Source of the DNA: Aradus depressus
Taxonomy: Eukaryota > Arthropoda > Insecta > Hemiptera > Aradidae
DNA length: 64,000 nucleotides
Reading direction: 5' to 3'
Assembly: GCA_963662175.1 (NCBI GenBank)
Contig: OY759224.1
Coordinates: 24,313,489-24,377,488, forward strand
In this document: piece after piece, positions 1-10,513 of the stretch
Position numbering within the stretch: the first letter of the stretch is position 1
Layout: each line of letters opens with the position of its first letter
Made by a program: the position numbers and the translations under genes
The notes under the pieces: generated by a model
Seen by the model: the letters and a program-made list of their open reading frames with translations, nothing else
What the model was told of the DNA's origin: nothing
The model's database searches: none

Positions 1-414
1 ATAATGAAAGGAACCTACAGGCAAATTATCAGATTTGTAAGCCACGTTAGAGCTTCTCACAATTAGATCAGTGAGTGTTCAGATAAATTTGTCATTTATA
101 TTTGTAAGGTTGATAAACAGCTAGATTCAGTAAGCCAACATACATTTTTTCCTAAACATACAAATTGTACATCCACAATATGAAAAGAATCTAAATACAA
201 AATATATGTTGTACGTTCACGATATAAAATGAATCCCATTGCAGAATATATATTTAATTTATAAGACATAACTATTTTATAAACCACGTGGAAGTGTCTC
301 AGATGCAGTACAGTGACTGTAAAGATGTCATTTCCATTTCATAGATGTGTAGAGAAAGACATTGCGTTTCACAGTTTAACCTTTTGTAACTTCGAACTGT
401 CTGCTTTGTTTCAG
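1..414 (+). other. Tail of intron 3 of zinc-finger copy A
   Basis: This stretch aligns by eye with the last part of intron 3 in copies B (9206-9617), C, D and E, and ends in a pyrimidine-rich acceptor, tttgtttcag, at 405-414. The window therefore opens inside a zinc-finger gene whose first three exons lie to the left. Nothing here appears to be coding. Confidence 0.75.
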
Positions 415-1396
415 ATGATACCGAGGAAGACGTGCTCGTGATCTGTTACTATTGTGGACACAGTTATATCAGTTTGGGCAAACTCAGAAGACATATCCAA
501 AACCGGCACACTCACGTGAAACGAATCAACTGCGATTTTCGTACATACAGATCTGATACAGATGTTAAGCTTCATATTCAGGCCAAACGTACGAATGAGA
601 GGGCATTCAAATGTGACTATTGAACATATAGCTTTGTTCGGTCTTCTAATTTGAAAAGTCATATACAGTACAAACATACTAATGAGAGACCATTCAAATG
701 TGACCATTGTACTCATAGCTCTGTTCTGTCTTCTCATTTGAAACGTCATATACAGGCCAAACATACGAATGAGAGACCATTCAAATGTGACCATTGTTCA
801 TATAGATCTGTTCGGTCTTTTGATTTGAAAAGTCATATACAGTACAAACATACTGACGAGAAGCCATTCAAGTGTGATCACTGTACATATACAGCTGTCC
901 AGTTGAATAATTTGAAACTCCATATACAATGCAAACATACGAATGAGAGGCCATTCAAATGTGACCATTGTACATATAGCTCTGTTTGGTATCCGAATTG
1001 AAAAGTCATATACAGGCCAAACATACTAATGAGAGGCCATTCAAATGTGACCATTGTACATATAGCTCTGTTCGGTCTTCCCATTTGGAAAGTCATATAC
1101 AGACCAAACATACGGATGAGAGGCCATTCAAATGTGACCATTGTACATATAGCTCTGTTCGGTCTTCTCATTTGAAAAGTCATATACAGTACAAACATAC
1201 TAATGAGAGGCCATTCAAATGTGACCATTGTACATATAGCTCTGTTCGGTATCCTGAATTGAAAAGTCATATACAGGCCAAACATACTAATGAGAGACCA
1301 TTCAACTGTGACCATTGTACTCGTAGCGCTGTTCAGTTTTCTCATTTGAAACGTCATATACAGACCACACATACGGATGAGAAGCCATTCAAATAA
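415..1396 (+). pseudogene. C2H2 zinc-finger gene, copy A, last exon (broken)
   Basis: This is the finger-array exon of the first paralogue. It begins after the acceptor at 414 with the same YDTEEDVLVICYYCGH start seen in B and C, then runs through fingers of the form C-X2-C-X12-H-X4-H joined by TNERPFK-type linkers. Two lesions break it. A TGT to TGA change in the second Cys codon of the third finger stops the frame at about 621-623. A one-base deletion near 998, in the finger that reads RYPELKS elsewhere, shifts the frame; the shifted frame continues to a TAA at 1394-1396. Copy A still reads through the position where B and C carry a TGA and so has one finger more at its C-terminus. It is probably a pseudogene. 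A sequencing or assembly error could explain the deletion but hardly both lesions. Confidence 0.85.
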
Positions 1397-1625
1397 GACC
1401 ATTGCTCTCATAACTATGTTGGGTCTTCCAATTTGAAAAGCCATATATAGGCCAAACATACCAATGATGTGTCCAGTGAAATAATTTGAAACGCCATATA
1501 CAGTTCAAACATAGAAATGAGAAGCCGTTAAAGTGTGACTATTGTACTTAAAGATGTGTTACATCTTACAGTCTGAATGGGTATGTACAGCTCCAACATG
1601 ATACTAATGAGCTACCTTATACCTT
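1397..1625 (+). repeat. Decayed zinc fingers downstream of copy A
   Basis: Beyond the TAA the DNA still reads as finger repeats (gaccattg, catatatagg, aaacatac blocks about 87 bp apart), but with stops and indels. The same decayed block follows B (10514-10820), C (29238-29550) and E (44327-44720). It represents former coding sequence now lying in the 3' flank. Confidence 0.75.
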
Positions 1626-2368
1626 GAAATGAAATGAAATGAAATGAAATGAAATGAAAAATAATCTTTATTCTGGGACTTTCGTCCCCTAAGAATAATA
1701 ACATAAGAAGTAGATAAAAGAGTACAAGTATCGACCCATTGAGACAGAATAAAAATAAAGGAAAAGAGGTCTCTAGTAATAAATATAAAATGTTAGAGAG
1801 AGGCAATGATTAAAACAATAAAAAACTGGTGAAAATTAATGATAAAAATAAGAAAAAAACAAAGTATGAATAATAATGTAAAACATAATAACAATAGTGA
1901 GTTATATATGAATTTAATCGCAAAAAAACTGGGCAGATGAAACTGGAGTGTGACAATCTGTCCAGTGGAGTGAGAGACTTATAGGAAGACTAGAACTATC
2001 TCATAGGAGCCCGCCTTAGGAATCAGAGGTTTGTTGAGTTAGGAGATAATGGAAAAGTAGGGACTTAAATGAAAGAAGAGAAGGAGCATGGCGGATCTGG
2101 AGAGGGAGAGAGTTCCAGAGGGAGTTAGCTTGGATAAGGAAAGAGTTGTGGTAGGTTGTTGTCCTGTGGGAAGGGAGGTAAAGATCCGAGGGGCGGGATC
2201 TAGTGACTTTCTGGTGGATCTGGGATTTAAATTGGAGCATTTGGAAGATGTAGGAGGGCTTTTGGGAAGATATGGTTTGATAGAGGAAGGAGCCTAGGAA
2301 GTATTGTCGACGAGAGGATGGGAAGAGCCATTTTAGGTCGGTATAGGAACTAGTAATAGAGGAGTGTC
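1626..2368 (-). mobile_element. 5'-truncated LINE 3' end with (CATTT)n tail
   Basis: Copy B lacks this block at the equivalent place (10827), so it is an insertion. It is flanked by a 5-bp duplication ACCTT (1621-1625 and 2369-2373). On the minus strand an open frame from about 2362 to 2016 gives the C-terminus of a LINE reverse transcriptase, including the characteristic SLWNSLPLQIRHAPSLLSFK stretch. After it come an AATAAAG signal near the end and a tail of tandem CATTT units (1628-1660). Only the last ~120 codons and the 3' UTR are present, the usual result of incomplete reverse transcription. The clade is uncertain. Confidence 0.8.
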
Positions 2369-2373
2369 ACCTT

Positions 2374-3200
2374 CAGCTTCGTTCTGCGTTCCTTTTTGAA
2401 ATATCACTGATATACAAAACATCGGATTGCGAACCTATTGTACTTACAGATGTGTTGAACGTTCGAAACTGTTCCGTCATATTATACCAAACATGCGAAT
2501 TATGTCCATTGAAAAGTTGTCAACTTATTGCTATAGGGACTGTAGCAAGGCTACATCAAAGATGACATTGTGTCCCACATTATGCATCACAGTCATCGTG
2601 CCAGGCTCCTCCCATACAAAATGGAGAATACGGCTCGACGATGGTTGTTTGTGATCGGAACTTTTTGAACGCTTTAACTCAGAAGCGATTGTAGCAATGA
2701 GATGAAGTGTCACATCTTCTTACCTAGACTTAGTTTGATTTGACTGAACTGGGTTGTAAATAGACATTACATTTGCTCAGTTGATGTAATTTATAATATT
2801 CTCGAAAATAAACAATTGTGACCACGCTCTTGTTCACTTTTTGTAATAAATTTATATTTTATTAATAACTTTTTCTGAAGCTGTCGGTTCTGTATTAAAA
2901 TGACAACTCGGAACCTTTCTTTGTTTTTACGGTAGATTGTTTGGACATTTTGGATCGTTAGGAGTTGCAGCCTAGCCTTGGACGGGACCGGTTGTGTCTC
3001 TGAAAAAGTGAACTTTATAGTGGGTAGCAAGATCATTTTTATTACTTTTTTTTGTACAATTATCAAGATAAAAATCTGATCTATCGGAATATGTAAGTAG
3101 ATTTCTATTCAATGTTGTGTCTATTAGGGAAAAGTGAAATAAAATACGTATATTATTTGGGATTTGAAACTAGATTCATTTTTGGAGTTACGTAACATTG
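2374..3200 (+). other. Unit A 3' flank (paralogous to 10829-11656)
   Basis: This matches the flank of gene B almost base for base. It contains one more recognisable decayed finger near 2430-2500 (CTYRCVERSKLFRH) and otherwise AT-rich sequence. Short ORFs on either strand here recur in B only because the whole segment was duplicated. I see no gene. Confidence 0.6.
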
Positions 3201-3786
3201 GAGATAAGAGTGAAGCAAGTGGCGGGATCACCATGACAATGGGAGACGCAGATGGGGGGTCCCTACTTAGCAGTGCCATCCTGGCCCGTCTCGGGGACCT
3301 GTTCCAGGAGCTTAGCTCCCTCAAATCGGACCTGGCCCAGATAAAAGTTGACAACCAGAAAACCTCCTCCACAATGTCCACTATTAAAGACAATATAAAT
3401 TCTAATTTAAAAAATCAATCTGAGGTCCATAAAAAAAGAACAACTTGTACTGTAAAAAGAAAATAAATCCCTGAAACTAGAAATTAGACAGATAAAAATC
3501 AAATTTCAAGAATATCAAAATCAAACAAACTCTAATAAAGTGCAAATTAAAAATGTACCTTACTCCGATAGTATTGATGGTTTTGTAAATATCAAAACCA
3601 TTGCTAATGCTATTGGTTTCGAACTAAAAAGGGATCAAATAGACAGCTATTACTGTATGAAAAGAATTCGTTCAAAATACGAACCATCAATTGTATGGCA
3701 ATTTGTACTAAGCTCAGACAAAAATGAATTTCTGGCCGCTTGTAAAAACAAAAGAAAGATACTGAATACTGGCCTATTTTCTCTCT

Positions 3787-3966
3787 TGTGAAGATGATTA
3801 TTGTTGTGTATGTGAAATAAAATAAAGTTCTAAAAAAATAATTCTAAATGCTTCTAATTCTCTCTTACCTTTGGTGTGTGGGTCCGCCAAGACTAACAGT
3901 TATGAAAAATCAAAATGACAAAGAGGTGCAAAATACATGAAATAAAATTAGGCCATTCTTGTTTGG

Positions 3967-4046
<80 letters not shown>

Positions 4047-4054
4047 AAATAAAG

Positions 4055-4094
<40 letters not shown>

Positions 4095-4687
4095 GAATAA
4101 AAAACATTCGTGACAAACTTAAAAATTATTGCTCAGAATCCTTGAAACAAGCTCAAAATATTACTCCTACTTTATCTTTATAATTGTTTATTGGAACAAG
4201 GTACCTTCTCATCTTTGTTCGATGTTGGTTGCGATGTCTGTTGGGTTCTGGCGTTCTGCAATGATCAGTCTCTGCTGTCTGTCTCTAAAGTGGAGAAGAG
4301 CTCCAACAGATCTCCCTCTTTGGTCTGGTGCTGAGTCCTGGTTCTGGACAGTTGGCTGGAACAAGAGCTGAAGAGGGACCTCTCTCCTCTGGAACAGTTG
4401 ATGAAGTGGGCTGATCCTCCCTCTCTGGAGGCGACAGACGAAGTAGGTGATCCTCCCTCTGCGGAGGTATCTGACGAAGTAGGACGATCTAGGTGGGGTT
4501 CGCTCACAGCCATGTTCCCGCTCTCCGGGACTCTTCTGGGTGCCTATTGGTGGTTCAATCCCCACCCTTGGGTTCTCCTTATGGTTGTGGTCTTCCCATG
4601 ACTTCCTGCCTTCCAATCCAATCTATTTTCTCTTTACTGTTCATAATTATTTTAAAGCAATTAATGACCCTAAATTTGGGTATTACA
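3787..4687 (-). mobile_element. Solo LTR, 901 bp, minus strand
   Basis: This block interrupts LINE ORF1. It is bounded by a direct repeat CTCTCT (3781-3786 and 4688-4693) and, on the minus strand, begins TGTAATACCC and ends CTTCACA, i.e. TG...CA like an LTR. No gag or pol lies inside it. It contains an AT dinucleotide tract (3968-4090) and an imperfect GC-rich repeat near 4400-4490. A partial copy with the same TGTAATACCC start lies at 39686-39826 on the plus strand, and a truncated copy at 17035-17436. Confidence 0.65.
3968..4090. repeat. (AT)n microsatellite
   Basis: About 120 bp of AT dinucleotides interrupted by a short aataaaataaagttct segment. It lies inside the solo LTR. Unit B has a shorter uninterrupted version at 17220-17302. 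Confidence 0.95.
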
Positions 4688-4869
4688 CTCTCTAACTCTG
4701 AATCAACAAATCTTCCTATTTACGTATCCGAACTTATGAATAAAGATACGTATGATCTTTTCAAAAAAGGTAAAGAACTACAAAGATTAGGAATGGTTAA
4801 ATTTGTCTGGTTTCGGAGTGGCCTAATCAGGGTTCGTAAAGTTGAAGGATGTCCGGCAATTGTAATAAG

Positions 4870-5200
4870 ATGCGAAATATAAACGGCTTCAATACTCTGT
4901 TCAACATGCTACCCACGGAAATAAATAATTTAATCAATGTGGACCTGATCTGTCTCTCTGAAACCTGGCTTCACAGCGACAACTTGAATCCCCCTTCTTT
5001 CCTGGACCAGTATGAAGTATACTCGACCAAAGCGGTGGAAACACTCAGTGTTAGGAGCGAGCGAGTGGGGGCCTGGCTGTATTTCTGAAGAAAAGTGTTG
5101 TAACTTGTGATAAAGTGTTAATATCCGAAACTCAGTGGCTTTGTTTGCTTGTCAAAATCGGTGAAATTAGTTTAATATTGGGCACAGTTTACTGGAAGTT
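4870..5200 (+). pseudogene. LINE ORF2 N-terminus (apurinic endonuclease domain), fragment
   Basis: An ATG at 4870 overlapping the ORF1 stop opens MRNINGFNTLFNMLP, followed by VDLICLSETWLHSDN, the N-terminal endonuclease signature of LINE ORF2 (N-x-NG...L-x-ETWL). A frame change near 5065 leads to ASGGLAVFLKKSVV, also typical of the domain. Recognisable coding ends at about 5195, after LGTVYW. The rest of ORF2, including the reverse transcriptase, is absent. The clade is CR1-like by resemblance. Confidence 0.7.
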
Positions 5201-5349
5201 TCATTTTTTGTTTTTCAACTTTTCTATGAACGTGTTTTTAGTTTTTTCTAATCTCAGGATTAATTGTAATATAGTTTTTAATATTATTATTGATTGTTTT
5301 ATTTCAAAATTCAAGAGGAAGCAATTTTTTAATTTGTATTTCCATATTT

Positions 5350-6104
5350 GAGGAGGGGTGATTCAAAAACAGGTTTCTCACATTTTTCTAGAAAATTATT
5401 TTGATATGGCATTTTTTTCGTCTCATTGACAGCTATCTGTATGTGTAACTGTAATGATTCAAAAATAGTTTTCTCTCATCGTAAAACTATTTCAAAAAAA
5501 TGGATTTGGTTCAAAAGTAGGTTTCTCCAACAACAGTTGTGCATCAAAGGCAGGATGTGTCTCGTGTTTGGTGAAAACTGGGAGACGAATGTTGAAGAAT
5601 CTAGTCTGGAGTATTACCGAAGAGTTCTCTCAATGGATGATGGACACCAGAAAGAAGAATGCGATTGCCTCGAGCATGAGGTGGCTGTCCGTGTTTAGCT
5701 GCTTTTTTGTTGATTTATTTTAATGATTTTAGGTTGTTTTTTTTGACAATAACAGACATTTTTCACTTGCACGTTTTTGTTTATTTTCTATTCCATATCA
5801 GTCGACTAACTGAATTGTCTATCTGCTGCTCATAAAAAATAATTTAAAAGACAAATACAAATTTTTATATGCAGATATGGAGTGTTTGGATCATAACCAG
5901 TTTTCTCCTAAACATTTCTCTGTTTATTTAAAAAAATATTAAAAACATTTTTGAAACCTATTGGCACTGGAAAGACAATACCAAAGTACACCTCTGGAAA
6001 AAAAATTAAGGTCACAATCTGAAAGAAAAAAAGCTAAAGCGTTTTTCCTGATTTCCCAAATTTTTGTCTCGAGTGAGAAACCTGTTTTTGAATCCCACCT
6101 CCTC
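5350..6104. mobile_element. DNA-transposon-like element with 32-bp terminal inverted repeats
   Basis: The sequence GAGGAGGGGTGATTCAAAAA at 5350 continues to a TTTCTCAC end at 5381 and is matched in inverted orientation by 6073-6104. Shorter internal variants of the TTCAAAAA...GTTTCTC motif occur at 5457-5480, 5509-5528 and 5890-5915, like subterminal transposase sites. No recognised transposase is encoded; short ORFs at 5520-5690 and 5961-6100 match nothing I know. Target-site duplications are not obvious. Unit B has lost the left end through a deletion. Confidence 0.5.
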
Positions 6105-7880
6105 ATTTATCCATTTCATTTTTTGAATATAATTATTTTATCTCAATACTATGTCAATTTTCATTTCTTTTTTTTCACTGTACCTAGCTGATACACTTTA
6201 TATATATTATTTTTTATATTTTTCAATTTTATTTAAGAAGGCTGGCTGAACTCCTTCCAATGAAATGTATTTTATTTCAAATGGAATAAAGATTATTATT
6301 ATTATAATTTCCAAGCTCTAGTATGTACTGAGATTCGAGATAAGACCAAGACGAACAAAGTTATAGCGCTGAGTTACAAAATACACGTTGTGGTAAACAT
6401 GGAACTTCTTACACCACGTTTTTACTCATCACTGCTCTATCTCATATTCATTTCAATCTGGCATAGCTAGGTATAAGAAAGTCTCTCTTAGAATCTCGCT
6501 GTACAATGAAATGTAAACAACAGCTGATTCCTACACTTATACTCAGTAATACCAGTATGAAATGTGTTGAGGGGGGGGGAGGTAATATTATATTAAAAGT
6601 CACTTGCACAATCAAATTGCTTGTATAAAATTATCCTACGGAGGCACAAGCATGCTTGTACAAAATCTTGATTGATCATGCATCCTTGTCAAGCTTGCAG
6701 TTATATGTGTGTACAGTGATTGTTAATATTTTTCAATAAACAACAATTAGAAGAAAAATTAAATAAATATTTCGCTTATCGGCCATTCCGATAAGAAGTC
6801 TTGGCGATTATTCCAAGGGTACATTCAGTTGTGTTCGGCGTTCCTTTTTGAAATATCTACTTATTATACAAACCATCCGACTGCGAACCTATTGAAATGT
6901 TTCTATTCTACTTGTAGACGTGTTGAACGTTTGAAACTGAACCATCTTATATACGTGCGAATTATATTCACTGAAATGTTGTTATCTTGTTGCTGTTGGG
7001 ATTGTAGCCAGCTCACATCAAAGATGGGATTGTGTTCCATTTTACATCCAAATATTATCATGTCTGTGTGATTCGAACCTTATGAACGCTCCAACTCAGG
7101 GAGGATTATAGCAATGAACATAAAATTCCAGATGTAGTGTCCCATGTTCTAACCTAGATTTGGTTGAAATCAGACGTAAATAAACATTACTTTAGTTGAG
7201 GTCCTAAGTATATTTTTTATCATATAATATTGACTCAATCCAAAATAGAGAATTGTGACAACTGACATGAACCCTTTATGAAATCGATTTTTCTCATCAC
7301 CTCCTGTACGTACTTAGATTGGAGATAGGACCAAGACTGACAAAGTTATAGCGCTCCAAAGAATGCGCAGTAGGGTGGAAACAAATACTATCTTCTACAT
7401 TCGTGTAGACGAATTACGAAATACACGTTGTGGTAAACATGGAGCTTGTTACACCAACCACGTTTTTACGTATCACTGCTTTCACATACTCATTTCAATT
7501 TGGCAATGCTGGGTCTAAGAAAATCACTATTTGAATTTCACTGTACAATGAAATGTAAACAACAGCTGATTCTTACATTTATACTTTGTAACACCAGTAT
7601 GAATTGAGGGGAAGGTGGTACCAAAAATTATTGGTATAAGTAAGTCCAACATTGACCAATTCCTATATTTTTGCTGCTCTCTGTTTGAGGAATGGGGATG
7701 TTGAGCGTGTTTTGTCTCATACATTTTAATTTATTTACTATTATACATCCATTTTATATTTCTTTATACTTCTATCACACTCATACTGTTACCATGTTTT
7801 ATTGGATTTACTAATGGTGTACATTGATTGTTAGTATATTCCTCAATAAAGAGAAAAAATTAATACGAGCTTATCGACCA
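6105..7880. repeat. Duplicated non-coding segment of unit A with two diverged internal copies
   Basis: Two related blocks lie in tandem: from about 6313 (aagaccaagacgaacaaag) and from about 7330 (ggaccaagactgacaaag). Each continues through taaacatgga, aatgtaaacaacagctgatt and a paired TCAATAAA / cttatcg segment. A decayed finger-like segment resembling 10900-10960 lies at 6900-6990. The whole stretch is repeated almost identically in unit B (17900-19680) and in part in C (30160-30640) and D (39490-39685). No convincing gene is present. Confidence 0.65.
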
Positions 7881-8122
7881 TTCCTATAAGAAATGATGGT
7901 AAATATTTCAAAATGTTTTTTTGAAACTCTTATCATACGCATTTATATAAGAGAAAGAAGCAATAAATTCAAATGCTTTATTTCTCCAGGCAACTATTTA
8001 GTTCCTATAAGAAATGATGGTAAATATTTCAAAATGTTTTTTTGAAACTCTTATCATACGCATTTATATAAGAGAAAGAAGCAATAAATTCAAATGCTTT
8101 ATTTCTCCAGGCAACTATTTAG
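7881..8122. repeat. 121-bp perfect tandem duplication
   Basis: The segment starting ttcctataagaaatgatgg at 7881 is repeated immediately at 8002. Unit B has a single copy at 19691, so the duplication happened in unit A after the units separated, or was lost from B. Confidence 0.9.
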
Positions 8123-8180
8123 TTTCCAGGTAATGTTAATTCATAAACATCTAAATGTTAGCGTGGCCAGTAGCGATTTT

Positions 8181-8719
8181 CAGTTTCAGTACATTCCAGT
8201 ACCTGAAACAGTACGGAAACTGACATGGAGGTACGAAAATAAAGTCAACTAATAATAATACATAGGAATAGTTTTTGTTGCACAAAATAAGGGAGAAGAT
8301 AGATTATTACTTTAGATTTATATATATGAAGAAAATGATGGTACAATATATTTTATTATTATTATTATAATATGACAGAGCTCTCTAAATAATCCGCTAG
8401 GTTTGCTACTAATTAATGCTATGCTCAATCCATCTATTGATTGCTTGGAATTTAATTGAAAGAAATAAAATGTTGCGACAGACGATAAAACGTACGCACT
8501 TCGTACCAAAATGTACGATCTGACCTCGCTGGTGGCCAGATTTTTTTTTAAATATGGTTTCTGGTGCAGCCGCCTCGCCGCGCCACCTTAGCCCTCCCTC
8601 TGAGCTCCCTTTTATAGTATTCTATTCAATAACCTCGCCGTAAGTATATCAGTTTTATTATCTAACGTATTATTCAGTTTGTGGTTTTCTGTTCCCATAT
8701 TTTGCCATTAATAACAACG
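8181..8719 (+). promoter_or_regulatory. Upstream region of gene B (conserved in four units)
   Basis: The block is shared with units C (19868-20407), D (35980-36520) and E (41140-41665). A GTAC-rich dyad lies at 8181-8236 and a second GTAC cluster at 8491-8518, just before the invariant gatctgacctcgctggtgg. It is followed by a CpG-containing, GC-richer stretch (8556-8610) that stands out from the AT-rich surroundings, a tttatag at 8610-8616, and an Inr-like TTCAGTTTG near 8672-8680, about 45 bp before the ATG. Start-site assignment is inference; the conservation is what is seen. Confidence 0.45.
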
Positions 8720-10513
8720 ATGAACCAGTGCCCAGGTAATGAATTGTTATTTGTTAATATATCTCTTGTTAATCTTTATCTTATTGTGAAGCCAACTATA
8801 TTCACTACAGTTGCATGTAACATGTTTACAGTGCAAGAAGAAAGCACAGTTAAAATAAAACTGGAGCCAGGGTCAGACGATTTGATTAACAGTTTGTGTA
8901 AGTACTAACGAATACTAAACATCGAAACTAACCTTTACTATTGAAATACAAACTATATGTTTTACTTATGTTGTGATTGAGTTTATTTTGTATTCCAGGG
9001 GGAGAAGAACATCAAATTACAATCAAACAGGAGCCAGAGCTGATGATCCCATATTCGCCATTATGTACTGCATGTAAGTAAACGGGCCAACGTAAGTACG
9101 TTTTGCAGGCCTTCTTACAACATCCAATAACGATATTCATTCCCGAAATTTCTCACGTTGTCTAAAAGCGGTCATCAAAAAAATATTTTATTCTCATGAC
9201 CTAATAATGAAAGGAACCTACAGACAAATTATCGGATTTGTAAGCCACGTTAGAGCTCCTCACAATTAGATCAGTGAGTGTTCAGATAAATTTGTCATTT
9301 ATATTTGTAAGGTTGATAAATAGCTAGATTCAGTAAGCCAACATACATTTTTTCCTAAACATACAAATTGTACGTCCACAATATGAAAAGAATCTAAATA
9401 CAAAATATATGTTGTACGTTCACGATATAAAATGAATCCAATTGCAGAATATATATTTAATTTATAAAACATAACTATTTTATAAACCACGTAGAAGTGG
9501 CTCAGATGCAGTACAGTGGCTGTGTAGATGTCATTTCCATTTTATAGATGTGTAGAGCAAGATATTGCGTTTCACAGTCCAACCTTTTGTAACTTCGAAC
9601 TGTCTGCTTTGTTACAGATGATACCGAGGAAGACGTGCTCGTGATCTGTTACTATTGTGGACACAGTTATATCAGTTTGGGCAAACTCAGAAGACATATC
9701 CAAAACCGGCACACTCACGTGAAACGAACCAACTGCGATTTTCGTACATACAGATCTGATACAGATGTTAAGCTTCATATTCAGGCCAAACATACGAATG
9801 AGAGGCCATTCAAATGTGACTATTGTACATATAGCTCTGTTCGGTCTTCTGATTTGAACAGTCATATACAGTACAAACATACGAATGAGAGACCATTCAA
9901 ATGTGACCATTGTACATATAGCTCTGTTCGGTCTTCTCATTTGAAAAGTCATATACAGTACAAACATACTAATGAGAGGCCATTCAATTGTGACCATTGT
10001 ACATACAGCACTGTTTGGTCTTTTAATTTGAAAAGTCATATACAGCACAAACATACGAATGAGAGACCATTCAAATGTTACCATTGTACATATAGCTCTG
10101 TTCGGTATCCTGAATTGAAAAGTCATATACTGGCCAAACATACTGACGAGAAGCCATTCAAGTGTGATCACTGTACATATAGCTCTGTTCGGTCTTTTGA
10201 ATTGAAAAGTCATATACAATATATACATACGAATGAGAGACCATTCAAATGTGACCATTGTACATATAGCTCTGTTCGGTCTTCTCATTTGAAAAGTCAT
10301 ATACAGTACAAACATATTAATGAGAGGCCATTCAAATGTGACCATTGTACTTATAGCTCTGTTCGGTATCGTGAATTGAAAAGTCATATACAGGCCAAAC
10401 ATACTAATGAGAGACCATTCAAATGTGACCATTGTACTCATAGCTCTGTTCTGTCTTCTCGTTTGAAACGTCATATACAGGCCAAACATACGAATAAGAA
10501 GCCATTCAAATGA
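8720..10513 (+). CDS. C2H2 zinc-finger protein, copy B (4 exons, 350 aa)
   Basis: Gene model: exon 1 8720-8735 (ATG AAC CAG TGC CCA G), exon 2 8832-8897, exon 3 8999-9073, exon 4 9618-10513. All introns are GT-AG and phase 1, and the total of 1053 nt divides by three with no stop. Exon 2 gives VQEESTVKIKLEPGSDD and exon 3 GEEHQITIKQEPELM, each with one SUMO-acceptor consensus (IKLE, IKQE) in a proline-flanked setting like a synergy-control motif. Exon 4 encodes ten finger units of 29 residues (C-X2-C-X12-H-X4-H, linker TNERPFK). The second (CDFRTYRS...) lacks its second Cys. Helix positions -1/2/3/6 vary while the framework barely does. It is probably a nuclear sequence-specific DNA-binding protein, with no known name. 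The TGA occupies the first Cys codon of a further finger. Confidence 0.85.

Larger units (their letters stand above)
3224..4882 (+). pseudogene. LINE ORF1 (coiled coil + FP/L1-like RNA-binding domain), split by a solo LTR
   Basis: The start at 3233 (TMGDADGGSLLSSAILARLG) is followed by a heptad-like segment rich in L, K and Q. A frame change near 3435-3450 leads into the KENKSLKLEIRQIK continuation. From 3540 comes a domain (IKNVPYSDSIDGFVNIKTIA ... SIVWQFVLSS) resembling the FP25/L1-ORF1 RNA-binding fold of CR1-like LINE ORF1 proteins. At 3786 the frame is cut by a 901-bp LTR insertion; it resumes at 4694 with NSESTNLPIYVSELM and ends at TAA 4880-4882 in the segment typical of ORF1 C-termini (KFVWFRSGLIRVRK). 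An overlapping ORF2 starts at 4870. The element is inactive. The assignment rests on motif resemblance only. Confidence 0.7.

Noticed and set aside
2791..3066. Minus-strand ORF of 91 codons (and its copy at 11246-11521)
   Set aside because: Identical only through recent segmental duplication; no domain, low-complexity composition.
4209..4616. Minus-strand ORF of 135 codons with Arg-rich repeats
   Set aside because: It lies wholly inside the solo LTR; the repeat-like protein reflects a short GC-rich repeat in the DNA.
8318..8509. Minus-strand ORF of about 63 codons repeated upstream of genes B, C and D
   Set aside because: It recurs because the unit was duplicated; it is AT-rich, not kept open in E, and has no known motif.
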